Below are positions 49,509 to 61,442 of a stretch of DNA of 64,000 bases, in pieces. A program made the translations under genes and the position numbers. A model generated the notes under the pieces. It searched no databases, was not told where the DNA came from, and saw only the letters and a program-made list of their open reading frames with translations. The number at the start of each line of letters is the position of its first letter. Position 1 is the first letter of the stretch. Source of the DNA: Micropterus salmoides (lineage: Eukaryota > Chordata > Actinopteri > Centrarchiformes > Centrarchidae); NCBI RefSeq assembly GCF_014851395.1, contig NW_024040817.1, forward strand, positions 22,068,269 to 22,132,268. The letters are read 5' to 3'.

Positions 49509-51104
49509 ATGGATTTCAGTGCATCATTCAAGCTGGAGAGAGCTGAAGCTCAGACCTGCACCAGCACTGAGCCTTCACAAGTCCACAGCTCCTCTCTCAA
49601 AGATAATATTTCCCAGCTCCCTCTCCCTGCTACAGCCACTGTCAGCAGTGACCTGGTAGAGGATCTGGCCGTCCAACTGATGCTGAGGCTCAACCCACTG
49701 AGGAGTTCCATTGGAGCACACCTGGACCAGCAACAACTGCTGAGACTCTGTCTGCGCATCAGTGCAATAACTTTAGAGACCATGAGGAAAGTCCCAGGAG
49801 TCTCTGTTGATGAAAACCTCCCCGCTCCTCCCTGCAACACCTGGAAAGCTGCCGTGCTGCTCCAGAGCAGCCTCATGAAAAGATTTGGCACATCAATTCA
49901 GGTGCGGAAGCAGCTATTAAGAAAAGACCCAGCACTCCTGGGCATCGTCCCTCATTATATCATCAAGGCAGTCCTCGCAACACACAAGGCCCAGTCTGCA
50001 GATGAGTCCACTCCCACCCAGACACCTAGTGATGAGGAGAGCCTGCTGTTCTCTCAGTTTCTCCCTGAGTCTGCCAAGGAGGAAATGTTTGAGCAGCATG
50101 GATCCTGGATAAGACACACTAAGGTGTTCCAGAAGGCTTTCCCTAGGATAACAGACGAGGAGATCCTTGAGTACCAGCGACGCATCAGCAAACCTCGTCT
50201 ATCCAACCGGGATGTTGTGTGGGTGGACAAAAAGTATTTTGTTGCTGATTTCTATGATGAGGTGGAAAGTGCCGCTGATAACAGCCACCTGCTGGAGAAC
50301 TCTCTTACTTTTAACAGTCGAGATCATGGGATTGTCTCCACCACTGAAGCAAAACATTGTAGATCTGTGATTCAAAGCCTCAAACTACCTCAGCGTTGTC
50401 CTCTCCAGTGTATGACTGGGAACTGTGATATTGTGAAAGCAGACATGATCCCAGACAGAGCTTTGGTGAAGGAATCCACCATCAGATGTGTCCTGGTGGA
50501 ACTTTTTAAAGGTCGGGACAGGAACTTCTACAAACCACAGCACCAGAAGAACCTGGCCTTTGAAAAGGAGATGGTGGCGCAGATCCACTTGTTGCTGGAA
50601 AAGGAGGCAAAGAAATATGAGAAAAAGAGAATCTTCCTGAAAAACCTTGAACGCCTCGGAGACCCAAAGCAAGAAATTAAACTGAGCCGGGAACTGTGCC
50701 AGCCACTCAAAGTCGCACTGTGTGAGGCTCTGCCTAACACCTGGATGAGAGAGGGCCTGATGAAGGATGATAAGATTGCCTTGTTTGCTTGCACCCTCAT
50801 AGCCACAGAGATCCTTAACCGCCTCAAGCCGACTGTGAGCTTTGCAGCTGACACCAAACAGGGAGATGAGACTCCGTATGACCTCAACATCCCCATCAAA
50901 AGAGAGGAAACAGTGCCAAAAAGAGAGCTGACCCAGCTGAAGCTGCGTCTGCCGGGAGAGCGAGCACAAGCCAGGGAGGAGATCTTGTCTGTAGAGATGT
51001 TCCTGAGCCAACTACAGCAGCAGAGCCTGAGGAGAAAACCAAGAGGAAGAAAAAAAAGTTCTTCTCTTGGCTTAGACATAGACGCTCAAACACAGAGACA
51101 TTAA
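49509..51104 (+). CDS. Uncharacterised 531-residue single-exon protein
   Basis: One uninterrupted ORF of 531 codons in an AT-rich neighbourhood, with a consensus AATAAA at 51158-51163 only 54 bases after the stop. I do not recognise the family. The protein is largely helical and soluble-looking: no signal peptide or membrane segment is visible. Residues 47-95 (AVQLMLRLNPLRSS onward) and about 350-470 look like separate helical domains. The second has a long Lys/Glu helix (KEAKKYEKKRIFLKNLERL), then LFACTLIATEILNRLKP. Cysteines cluster at QRCPLQCMTGNC, and the C-terminus is basic (RRKPRGRKKSS), possibly a nuclear signal. A TTTGCAG acceptor-like site just upstream (about 49483) allows a 5' UTR intron. 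The adjoining LINE makes a retrocopy origin conceivable, but no parent gene is known to me. Coding potential looks real. Confidence 0.7.
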   Translation: MDFSASFKLERAEAQTCTSTEPSQVHSSSLKDNISQLPLPATATVSSDLVEDLAVQLMLRLNPLRSSIGAHLDQQQLLRLCLRISAITLETMRKVPGVSVDENLPAPPCNTWKAAVLLQSSLMKRFGTSIQVRKQLLRKDPALLGIVPHYIIKAVLATHKAQSADESTPTQTPSDEESLLFSQFLPESAKEEMFEQHGSWIRHTKVFQKAFPRITDEEILEYQRRISKPRLSNRDVVWVDKKYFVADFYDEVESAADNSHLLENSLTFNSRDHGIVSTTEAKHCRSVIQSLKLPQRCPLQCMTGNCDIVKADMIPDRALVKESTIRCVLVELFKGRDRNFYKPQHQKNLAFEKEMVAQIHLLLEKEAKKYEKKRIFLKNLERLGDPKQEIKLSRELCQPLKVALCEALPNTWMREGLMKDDKIALFACTLIATEILNRLKPTVSFAADTKQGDETPYDLNIPIKREETVPKRELTQLKLRLPGERAQAREEILSVEMFLSQLQQQSLRRKPRGRKKSSSLGLDIDAQTQRH

Positions 51105-51157
51105 CCCCAAGCATCAAGAGCTTTCCACACATGTTGTTGTGCTTCATTAATGCATTT

Positions 51158-51163
51158 AATAAA
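51158..51163 (+). other. Poly(A) signal of the 531-residue ORF
   Basis: Consensus AATAAA followed by GT/T-rich sequence (TATGTTTGTAG), well placed for cleavage just after the ORF. Confidence 0.6.
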
Positions 51164-51169
51164 TATGTT

Positions 51170-52690
51170 TGTAGAGAAAGTGGAATTTGAACGTTTTTAT
51201 TGCGCCTGGAACCAATGAAGTGAGTGAAGTACTAGAGTAATGTGTTTGTGTTTTCATGGACACACATACACACATAAGTATGTGCATACACACCATGAGA
51301 CTTGGGGATGTTGATATTGGGCAGGGCTTTGCAGAAGCAATGTTTACACCAGTAGGTGGCAGAAACAGACAGCTGCTTGGAATTGTGTCAGTTCAACAGA
51401 AAGGGAATGACAATCATTCTTTTAAAAAACTATAAAATTTGTGTTTTAATCTAGGTGGAAATGTATTCGCATTTACAGTTTGTGACAGCCTTGTTTCTAC
51501 TTTTAGTTTCTACTTTAGATAGTTTAATAAAAAAAGATTGGACCACTTTCCACACTATTTTTCATGAGCTTATTGTTTAAATACTGAAGGTCTTGATTCA
51601 GAATTATTTAAACATTTTTGACCTTGAAATAATCCTGAGAGTTTAAATCTGTAACACGCTTTAGCATCTTTCAGCTTGTTGTTTTGGTTTTACAGCCAGT
51701 ACCTTCACACGTTTGGTTCACTCTCAATGCTCAGATCAACCTCATTATCACCAGCAGCAGTGAATGTCTTTTTTGTTTTTTCGTTTTCCCTAGATTAGTC
51801 AGCATTTTTTGGTTTGATAGATTATTTTGTTTGTTAGCCTTGGTTCCCCATGAATTATATTGCTTCAGCTTATTGCTACCATTTCACCCCTTTGTAGGGA
51901 TAAATCATTCATTTTAATCATAATCTAGTTTTCAGATTTTGATTGTGGGACCAGGTAGGGCATGGCCTATAAGTGAATAATGTAAGTAGAGTTTCCTATG
52001 CTGGCTGCCACGCTGTTGAGACCTGTCAACCATTTCTTCCAATGATTCACAAATTTGCTTGTTGGATCATCTCAACCATGTTTCTCCTGGCACGATGCCT
52101 ACAACATCACTTTAAAAGGGAGTGTGAGAGGAGCAATTTTTATTATCTCTAATGACAGAGAGGTTGTTCATTTGCCGTTATCTTGAAATTAAATGCAATT
52201 TCTAAATGCATTAACGAAGTCTCGGAGCGCTTTCTTCTGGCAGCTCTTTGTCCTACGCTTTCGGGTCTGTGTTCCTCTGTAGTGGCTTGTAACACTTTCT
52301 GGCTGATACTAATCTTTTTTTTTTTGATTGAAACATTAAAATGGATATATACAAAACTTACCCAAAGAAAGAATGAAGAACCAACAAATACAACCTATTT
52401 ATATAACCCATTTCACTGATTATCACCAAGCCTATGATATTACCCTGAAATCTAAATAAAAACTCCTGATGTGCGCAAATTCCAGCAATGTGCACAATGG
52501 TTTGAGCTTCAGTGCAAGTCCATCAAATTAAAACACAACAAATAGCTCTTCTCCAGTGCACCATGCTTTATTCACCAAACATTTTCAGCTATTTTCCCAT
52601 CATCACCCCTTGAAGCGGGGCTAAAAACCTAGAATCGATTTGTTGGATGAAGTCTAGAGTGATTAACATCAAATGGGGAGCCCTTCTGTT
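51170..52690. other. AT-rich intergenic stretch
   Basis: Nothing supported is seen between the single-exon gene and the Penelope-like remnant. Short ORFs at 51684-51917 and 52183-52419 are AT-rich and unsupported. Confidence 0.4.
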
Positions 52691-52699
52691 CCTCACTTT

Positions 52700-53970
52700 T
52701 CTTTTGGGATGAATCACTGATCATGAACTCTGAGGAGAATCTTTTTCCGATAATATTCTAATGTGGACATGTTTTATGAACTACAGTACAGTTCTTTTTG
52801 AATCACCAGATTATCAAAGAAAAGGACAACTTCTATATTGACCTCCTTGTCAAACCTCATACAGAAACTCATTCCTCAGAGCAGACAGTTGGCACCAAGC
52901 AGCCAAATCTGTAGGCTCAAAATAAATACTGAAGGTTGTACTGCACAGACAAATGTATTGAAGAAGCAACAAGGAAAATTGATAGAAAACAAAGAGAGGA
53001 CCTGTTTCAAAAGAAACCAAGTGGGAAAGGGGGCAGACCCACTTTTGTTCATTACTAAATATACCAAAGTTTTGTAAGGCATTAAAACATTCTCCAAAAA
53101 CATATGGCACATATTACAAAAGATGATAAAACATCTTTATATAGAAAAAGCCAAGAATAATATTGACACAAGGAAATAATGTAAAGAACAATACGATGCA
53201 TTAAGGATTCGTCCCAGCAAAACCAAACCAAAATCTTTACAAACTCTAATCACACTGATCCCTGATGGAAACTATACATGCGGGGCTTGTGGACAATGTA
53301 ACAACACACGCAGACAACCTTGGTTCAGCCACCCACATGCAGGTAAACACAAATCAGAGGAGTAATCTCAGGCAACACAGAAGGTGTTGTTTACTTATTA
53401 ACATGTCCTTGTGGAAAACAATATGTATAGAAAAAACATCAAGAGAACTAAAGCAAAGAATAGTGTAACATGAAAGTACCACAAGATCCAAAAAAAGAGA
53501 TCTATTCAGTTGTAACACATGTTATGGAAGTTAATCACCCAGTCTCTTCCCTGGGAATTGAGATGGTATGTTTCTTAAAGAGAGTGCGGGACATTTGGAG
53601 AAGAGAGAGGCATTCTGGATTTCTAAACTGAACACTGTATAAACCCACAAGGGTTAAATGAGGAATTAGACTTGAAGCTATTTTTATAGCATCTGCTGGA
53701 TTATATTTATCCATCCTCCATTAACAGGATTTCTTTGAGAGCAAGTGTAGACCTTTGATGGATGTGTGATGACTGTAACATTTTGCATACATGTCATCTA
53801 TGGCGATGTATCGATCAGATGGCAGATCCCGAAACAGACTCAGGCTCCACCCTGATGAAGGCAAGATAGCCGAAAAACTTTGGTGTAAGCAGAGCAGGAG
53901 AACATGTTAACTTAACATCTGCTATAAGTCTGTGAACTCAAGTGGGAATAAAACCTGCAGTTACTCATGG
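52700..53970 (+). mobile_element. Decayed Penelope-like retroelement (3' half)
   Basis: Translating across stops and shifts gives a DLLVKPHTETHSS-like block (about 52838-52880), matching the DLYxKPTDxN region after the RT of Penelope-like elements. A zinc-knuckle-like CGACGQC lies near 53281, and a GIY-YIG endonuclease core, VVYLLTCPCGKQY then KTSRELKQRI, spans about 53380-53460. A GLNEELDLK motif near 53654 completes the C-terminus. The tail carries a hammerhead-like motif at 53852-53875. The left limit is uncertain and the RT itself is not visible. Many stops show that it is inactive. Confidence 0.72.
53845..53890 (+). ncRNA. Hammerhead-ribozyme-like motif of the Penelope-like element
   Basis: CTGATGA (53852-53858), a three-pair stem GGC/GCC enclosing AAGATA, and GAAA (53872-53875) reproduce the catalytic core order of a hammerhead. 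CACC before and GGTG after could pair as stem I. One additional A (53859) lies between the core and stem II, and the stem III/cleavage-site region (AACTTT) is weak. Penelope-like elements are known to carry such minimal hammerheads in their terminal repeats. Probably a degenerate copy. Confidence 0.45.
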
Positions 53971-55241
53971 CGGTTTAAAGGGAAGCACCAATCTGTTCTG
54001 TATTTTGAGTATCAAGCTCTAGGACCATGACGCAATTTGAAAGATGTCTTAAAAGTGCTGGAATTACAGAGTTTTAAAAAAATTCTGCCAAACCTAATGT
54101 TTTTATTTTACTTTCCATAAGTTAAATTGTATAGCTTTAATGATGTCTTAGAACAAAAAAAGTGTATAAAGTCCACAAAAAAGTCAGGACTGAGTACTTG
54201 ATGCAGGTCTTTGTGGTTGTGTTTCAAGGAAATGTTAGCACTAGCAATAAAGTAGAACCATTATGACAATTCTCCAAGATGAAGGCTCAACGGGCTTGTT
54301 TAGAATTACAAGTGGAATAAGGCAGTTTAACATTAGGAAGGTTGTGGTGTCGGTTAAGGTCAAGGGTTTTGTAATCAGTAGATGTACAGTTTAGTCAACC
54401 AAATTGTGTGTGTGCATAGCTGCATGTTTATATCTGTGTGTTCTCCTTGTGATTGTCTGTCTATTACGAGGATAGCACTTAAGAGAAAGACACTAAAAAT
54501 ACTTAGAAAATGCCCTGCAACTGTTAGATTCCTTTCTGCATTCTTGAAGGTTTCATCTTCAGCGTCATCAGCGCTTTGCTCACAGTAATAATTCAGGAGG
54601 AGAAAACAAACAATGCAATCCTCAAATTGAGCACACAATGTAATACATCAAAACTCATTCTACAACAACAGAACTTGGCCTGCTCCACCCAAACGCTCAG
54701 GAAGAGACAACATTTTGTTCAGTTAGCACAACTGCTACTATTTGACCCATTAAAATCTCAGTTGTGAGCTGGAGCACACATTATATTTAGCTGTCAGCTA
54801 ACCAGTGATTATAGGGCCCAGAAGGGTTTGTCTGAGGAGGCCGATAAACTAGGCCTGTTTGTCGTTACTGTGCTCAGATACAGTAGCCACTTACTTCCAT
54901 TGAGAGGTTTTCTGTTAGCTGACTCTACCAGTCCAACTGGCTGCCTTCCTGCTCTCTTTCCTATGGTTAGCAAGCACACCTTGGTTCAACCTGTTGTTCA
55001 ATACCGCACAATGACAAAGATTTTCAGGTTAACCACTTCACAGTGACTTACTGGACTCACACAGCACATGAGCGATGCCACCATATTACCATCATCACAC
55101 ACCAAAATACAAGAGTAGACAGGCGCACCCACTGTAGTTTGAACTGCATCTGAGACAACAGAAATATTTATGCATGGCTGAGTCACCTTGGTGTGTTCAT
55201 GTGTCTCTCAGTGCAAAAATGTAACCTAATCTAAGACCTTG

Positions 55242-55369
<128 letters not shown>

Positions 55370-56601
55370 TTAAAGCAACTGAAAGTAAACCCTCCATCCT
55401 TGTGTATGGCTGATTTTCCTCACAACTTCACAACTGTTTGTGGTTGTTAAGGTGGAATGGCATTCAACCATTTCCAAGACAGAAACGGATACAGGTAGAG
55501 GGTATTACCTTGTGCAATCCTCAGTCACTGTTTCAATATCTCTCAGCTTCACAGCGTTTTCTACACACATTCGCCACATACCTCTCTGTCTCAAGGCAAA
55601 TACTCTGGATTTTATCCAGAGGAAGTCCTTCAGTCAAAACTGGAACATGTTCATTGAAGTGCAGCTCTATCGGAAGCATCTATATATGGATGTTTTCTTT
55701 ATCTGATCTGGTTGAAGATAATGATCAACTTTCAGTGAGACTACCTGTGGTTTATGGAGAGGAAAGTAGATTGCGAGAAATGGTGACAGAAAGTATAGAA
55801 GCAGAACATCCTGTGATTATTACAATGCTGTTTATACTAGATGTAGGAATGTAGGACATATCAAAATGATTAGTGGATTATTTCAAATATGATTATTAAA
55901 TTTAAATTAAGATTAACCAGCTCCAGCTTCTTAAATGTAAGGATTTGCTTATTTAAAAAAATCTCATCATCATGGGCTCTGGGAAATGGTGATGGGCAAT
56001 TTTCACTATTTTCATATATTTTACAGACCAAGCAATTAATCCAGTAATCAGAAATATACAATAGATGAATTGACAAGGACAAAAATCATTGTCAATCATC
56101 AGCTCTAGACTGTTGTACTCATCAAGGTTATCTGCATCATCTACAATGTGTTTATATTTGTAGAAACAAGTATGCATTTAATTGTCTATTGCATGCTTAC
56201 CTGCATGTGTGCACAGGTGGGATGAAGTGCTATGAAGGGCAGCCTTCTGTGTGTGGTGGAGCGAGGAAATGACTCTGCAGAGTTTCGACTGGGATGGGAG
56301 GTGAGAGCAAAGGGAGTCCACCAGGTATGCAGGCCACTGGCGGCTGAAAGTGAGACAGAAACAGAAACGGCACACATTCTTGTTGCCAAGGCAACTTTCA
56401 TGCTAAACTTTGGAGGAGGGAGACGAAAAGGCCCTGATTCCTCTCTCTGATTTTCCAAGAAAACCTTCTTTTTTCAGATGTAACCACTAATGTGAATACC
56501 TTACAGTATGTCCTAAAACCTACCGCTCTGATTATGAATCAATGGATATGAAGTGAAGGTTGCTTAAACGTTTGGTCTAGCTCTCCAGGTATTTCTTGCA
56601 C

Positions 56602-56667
56602 ACATGTACTGCATATTGTAAACATGTACTGTATATTGTAAACATGTACTGTATATTGTAAACATGT
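56602..56667. repeat. 20-base minisatellite, three copies
   Basis: The unit AACATGTACTGTATATTGTA is repeated three times, the first copy differing by one base (GCATATTG), with a partial fourth copy. Confidence 0.9.
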
Positions 56668-58140
56668 GATTGTGTTTAAGGATGTATTGCATCTTGAGAA
56701 TGTACCTATTGTTAAGGTTTGTATTGCTGGGAATTTGCAGTTTGATGTATTGAATTTCTTATGTTTTATATCATGTTTTGATGATTAATCTCAGGATGTA
56801 CACCACCACTAATTCACTCAATTACAATTTCAAACTGGCTACCCCTTTCTAGTAAAGCAACCTTTATAAACAGGTTATAAGTTTTAATATGTCAGTTATA
56901 AGCCAATGGAATAACTTACACGTTTGCATGCCCTTTGATTTGTGTTTAACATCTTCAACCATGACACATGCTTTGTCTTCATAGCTTTATAGTTAATCAG
57001 GAATCCTCCTCCAATGGACTGTTCTAGAAAAGAGTTGCATCGTAAGCTGTATGGACAAAAATGTATATACAAATAACTTGTGGTAGAAGAAGTATTCAGA
57101 TGCTAACAGTACATCAGTGTATAAATCCTGCATTTCAAGTAAAATCCTGCAATACACATTTAACGTAAGTGAAAGTCCAATATTATCAGCAAATGAAAGT
57201 GCTAATTGTGCAGAAGAATATTATATTGTAATACTGATGCATTAACGTGAAAGTAGTATATCAGTAGCACATAGGCACTTTTAGGCACACTAAAAGTACA
57301 CTATTTCCCTCAGACATGTAGGCCTGGTGGAGTAAAGGTATTAAGTACAAGCACCTCATAACAATACATGAGCACTGTAGGCCTACTTGTTGTAATGTGC
57401 AGACTTAATGGATTATTGTAATGACCATTTCTAGGCTACTTAATAGCAAATGACTGTAGATATGACAGTGAGAAACTCAGGACTGTTTATTACTGTAATT
57501 ACTTTTATACCTTCAAGTTAGTAAAAGGTAAAAGAGCAAGTAAAAAGGTATTTTTCTCAAACTGGCTAACCAGAATTTACAGCTTAGCTGATCTATTGAG
57601 CGTTTGTAAATTATTTTTAAGTTAATTTATTAGACAGTGGTGTAGCACCTGTTTTCCCCCTCTCTTTGATAAAAAAACTTCCTGTGGCGCACCAGTTTCA
57701 GCATGGGTCTCACCAATTTCAGCATGGGTCTCATTTCAAACCATGTTGCCTGACTGCTGCTAAGTAGGACTGCAACCTGGTTTTAACATGGCATAATGGC
57801 AGAATAAACACCTCAATATCCTGTTCCACTCATTTGAATGACAATGTACTCCATTTAGCCTAAATTACTGGGCGTCCTAAACTTGCAACATAATTTGGCT
57901 CCGTGTCTTGGGTTGGGTTCTGCTGTCACAAAAGGTTATTTTTTTTAAATATGTCACTGAAGAGGCGCAAGTTCCCATGGGGTTATGTTGCCACGCAACC
58001 ACAAGCCCCACCTACAGAGGATGTACCTGAGCGGGGCTCACGTGACTGAGAGTTTATCCAATCAGGAGCGAGGACAGGTGCTTCGAGATGAGAGTTTCGG
58101 AGGCGGAAACCTGCTGGTTTAGTAGACGAAAGCCGCTCCT

Positions 58141-58147
58141 TATAAAT
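58141..58147 (+). promoter_or_regulatory. TATA box of prr15
   Basis: TATAAAT lies about 300 bases before the donor that ends the non-coding exon, in a locally GC-richer setting (CGGAGGCGGAAAC, GCCGCTCC just upstream). A start near 58170 is inferred. Confidence 0.5.
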
Positions 58148-58169
58148 GTGTCAATTCAGTTGTGCTTTT

Positions 58170-58440
58170 CTCAATAATTGTTGACGGAGAATACAGTTAT
58201 TTGACGAGAGCAACAGAAGACAAATCAATTTTTTTCGGAGGTGGGAGATGTGAGAAGACAGGACACCTGGCTCGTGCGTAAAATGGATAGTGCTGCGACC
58301 CTTTGAAGGACAGCTGCTGTCACAGTTGTGCTCCACCGCTGAAGAAGACAGTTGCCTGGATTTCTATCTCAGCAAAGTCAAAAGTGTTTACACTTTGCTT
58401 TGGGTCATTTAAAGTGTCCACCTCACCTGTTGTAGCTCAG
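58170..58440 (+). other. prr15: prr15 non-coding first exon
   Basis: This ends at a strong GTAAGT donor (58441). The next acceptor (CTTCCAG, ending 58933) lies 20 bases before the prr15 start codon. An untranslated first exon followed by a single coding exon fits the PRR15 family. Confidence 0.6.
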
Positions 58441-58953
58441 GTAAGTGTTCATGAGAGGGTTTTTTTTTTGCGCATTGTTCCCTTTTGAATCATGGCATGA
58501 GTTTGCTCTTCTGTTCTCACGACTCATTAAACCAGTTTTACAGAGAAGGTAAAAATGGTTACACTGGTTATTCATAGGATTAGTTGGTAGTTATTCTGAG
58601 TGAGGTGAATTCCAATTTAGAGAGGGAAAATCATGATACACAAAAAATGCATTTGAGCATGCGGGTGAGGATGAAGATGATGACGATTTTAATTAAGAGT
58701 AATGTTTTATAAAACTGAAAGCATGACAGCATTACAGACAGTTTTTAAAAGAGCATTTTGATGTTTCACTAGAAATAAGTGAGTTGGAAAATTCAGAAAC
58801 CAGTTCAGAGCATTCAGACAGGTGATAAAATTACCTCATATGGAATTACATCATTTGAAAAAATACTGAATACAATGGAGCACATCTCAACTACAACTGA
58901 ATTAATGAATATGGCATCTGTTTCCTCTTCCAGTACCCTCCCTCCACTCAAAC

Positions 58954-59334
58954 ATGACAGAGAGGAGCCCATGGTGGAAGACATTCCTGCCAAAGTGGAA
59001 GAGTGGAAGCCCCAAGGACACCGCTTCACCCCACACCTTTGGCCCAGACTTTGACCCTTTTGCACAGAAGCAGAAAGGCCCCACCGCAGCAGCGTCCAAG
59101 GCCACCGGTGACCAGTCTGTGCCGTCTCAACAAGGGACCAACTCCAACCTCCTCAGTGATGAAACCTTTGACGACGCTGGGCTGGAGTCAGTCTTCAATG
59201 AGCAGACGTGTCGCAGGAAGATGAATGTGTCACGCTCAGGTAGATTTAAGGAGAAGAGGAGGGTGCGCACGAGCCTTCCTAGAGAGGAGAAAGAGACAGA
59301 GAACGTGGCCCCAGGGACAGAGGATAAACGGTGA
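58954..59334 (+). CDS. prr15: Proline-rich protein 15
   Basis: A small vertebrate protein of unclear biochemical role, expressed in differentiating epithelia in mammals. The 126-residue ORF is one coding exon. The N-terminal WWKTFLPKWKS (residues 7-17) matches the Trp-Trp-Lys motif of PRR15/PRR15L. The hallmark MNVSRSGRFKEKRRVRTSL lies at about 89-107, and the C-terminal EDKR resembles the mammalian end. The length is close to human PRR15 and longer than PRR15L. The start is chosen because it directly precedes the WWK motif and follows the acceptor by 20 bases. Its downstream neighbour wipf3 supports PRR15 rather than PRR15L, since the two genes are adjacent on human 7p14. Confidence 0.9.
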   Translation: MTERSPWWKTFLPKWKSGSPKDTASPHTFGPDFDPFAQKQKGPTAAASKATGDQSVPSQQGTNSNLLSDETFDDAGLESVFNEQTCRRKMNVSRSGRFKEKRRVRTSLPREEKETENVAPGTEDKR

Positions 59335-60183
59335 TGGTGAGGAGCAGGAGGTGATCAAAGACTGCCTTATGAAGATGCTTGAAGAAAAGGAGGAGTACAT
59401 GAAGATGCTTCATTCCCTTGAGGCATACCAAGAGGTCTGCTGTATGTTGGTCATGATGGTGATGATGAAGATGACAAGGAGTGCAGGAATAAGGTCATGT
59501 GGTAGATGAAATGAAATGAACCATTTTGCTAACAATATCCCATAATCAAAGCCCCAAAGAAGAGATGCATTAGAGGTACAGTTCGCAATTAAGAGCCCAG
59601 TATAGTATAATATATTAATATACCATAGTGTTTCAGTCACAGACTATGTCATTGGACATTGGTCATTAAATTACCTACAACCTTTAAAGCACATTCCTTG
59701 AATGTTATTGTCCGTCAACACTCCAGATAATGTGTGATATGCTTCAGAAAAATATTGTCCATAAGATGTTTACATTATTTCTGTAATACAAATAATATAT
59801 GTTCGATAATGAAGGATAGTATAATGCTCCTTTTACAAATGCTTTTACAAAAAATGTTGATTCTAAAGGGGTTAGAAGGATGTTTATGAAGGTGTAAAAT
59901 TCATTATTATGTGTGACAAAAATCACTTAGCAGAAGCTTACAGTCAGATGCACAACACTTGCCAGCAAAATGCATAAAATACCTACCACTGTTTGTCACA
60001 TAATGTGTCCAAAACAAAACTGACAGTGAAGTAAGAAGTTAATGTTGTGATATCCAACTGAATGAGAACGGCCATGTAGCTAATGAAGTATGATCCAGCC
60101 ACTGATGTAGTTTGCTTTGCAGGGACTACTGTATTTTTGGACCCCCGTGAATATTTAAATGAAGGCAAACTATGAGAAATAAA
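59335..60183 (+). other. prr15: prr15 3' UTR and poly(A) signal
   Basis: AATAAA at 60178-60183 is the first convincing signal after the stop. The first 170 bases stay open in another frame (see findings). Confidence 0.5.
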
Positions 60184-61075
60184 TCTGAAAACTGCTACAA
60201 GTGATTGTTTGAGTGTGTGTATGTGCATGTGTGCTTCATTATCCTAGTCAATCCAAGTCTAATGGCGCCAATCTAGACTGTGCAAGGATAATGTAAGAGT
60301 TGTCTGCCATGAGAAAAGTGTCTTGAAACAGACACGGATGCATACTAAAAAGAAAAAAACAAAAATTTTACAGTTCATAGATTGCATGAAAGTGTGCATC
60401 ATAAGCTAAAACTGCAAAAGAGATGATGCACATGTCTTAGTAGTCTTCTTGAAAGCCATGTTGGTACCTGATAATCACATACCTGGAAGAGGTGGGGATA
60501 ACAAGAGGACCTAATGTGTGATTATCGCAGTCTGAAAAAGACATTAACAAGGAATTAGTGCCATTTATATATAGTGTCTGCAGGCCTAAAAAACAATTCA
60601 AGGGAGGTGCAGCACTGCATTCCTTTGTCAGTGTTAGGGTTTGAGGTCCGTGTGTCTGCAGCAGTCATGTTTATGTAACAGGATCATGACTGATGCACTT
60701 TTTATAGCTATAAAATCACGTTGTGAATTTTAGATTGAATGCATTAATATCTAATTATCTCACATCAGCTCGTTAACTGAGACGCAATAAGTAGATTTTC
60801 TTTAAATGTAGAATGAGTAAGGGTGAGTTGTAATGACATATTTCTAACACGAGGGGGCGATTTTGCCACTCTACAGCCTAAAAATAGAGAATTGAATAAA
60901 ACTTTAAAATAAATTCACCGGGTTAGACTTCTTCACCTCTCAGTCGGAACCAGTGCTCATGCATAGGCCTACCACTTTATTTTACTCGACAGGTGTAATT
61001 CAAGGTGAGGGAAAGTTTATTGGCATCTTCAGCATGTAAATCGAGGCGACGACACCGAGCCAAGTGCCCTGCATG

Positions 61076-61114
<39 letters not shown>

Positions 61115-61250
61115 TGGTCCCGTGTGTAGAGCGCGGGGCGGTAAGGTGTGGCCTCACGCTGTTCGCCTTCTGCAGTGCGCTCACAAGGGAATAAACCGTA
61201 AACAGCCATAAAAAGACCACTGTCGCGTGTTTTCAGCGTCTGCTATGTGG
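60184..61250. other. prr15-wipf3 intergenic stretch
   Basis: No gene is supported. A (CT)n microsatellite at 61077-61111 accounts for three overlapping low-complexity ORFs around 61000-61220. Confidence 0.5.
61077..61111. repeat. (CT)n microsatellite
   Basis: About 17 uninterrupted CT units in the region before the wipf3 5' exon. Confidence 0.95.
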
Positions 61251-61299
61251 GTACAAATATGAAGTGAAATAAAAAACTTTCTGGGATTTTTTTTTCAAT

Positions 61300-61442
61300 C
61301 GCTTGCAGGAGACGAGACGTCGTATACGGGGTGTCCTCATTAAACTAAAAATAACGCCATGAGGAGCGCACTATGAGGTCAGTTTGCTGTGCCCCCCCTC
61401 ACTGAAGTTGTCTCTGCGAACAGGTGGCTATTTCGTAAGAAG
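61300..61442 (+). other. wipf3: Possible wipf3 non-coding first exon
   Basis: A GAAG|GTAAGA donor at 61443 follows a stretch with moderate CpG (GACGAGACGTCGTATACGGGG). No ATG frame joins the coding exon, so it could be the untranslated first exon. The limits are a guess. Confidence 0.35.

Noticed and set aside
50385..51079. Two long minus-strand ORFs (208 and 183 residues)
   Set aside because: They lie opposite the 531-residue ORF and are mirror frames of its coding sequence, with no motif of their own.
55438..55854. 138-residue ORF after the AT/GT microsatellite
   Set aside because: Overlaps another ORF in a second frame. No motif, splice or poly(A) support.
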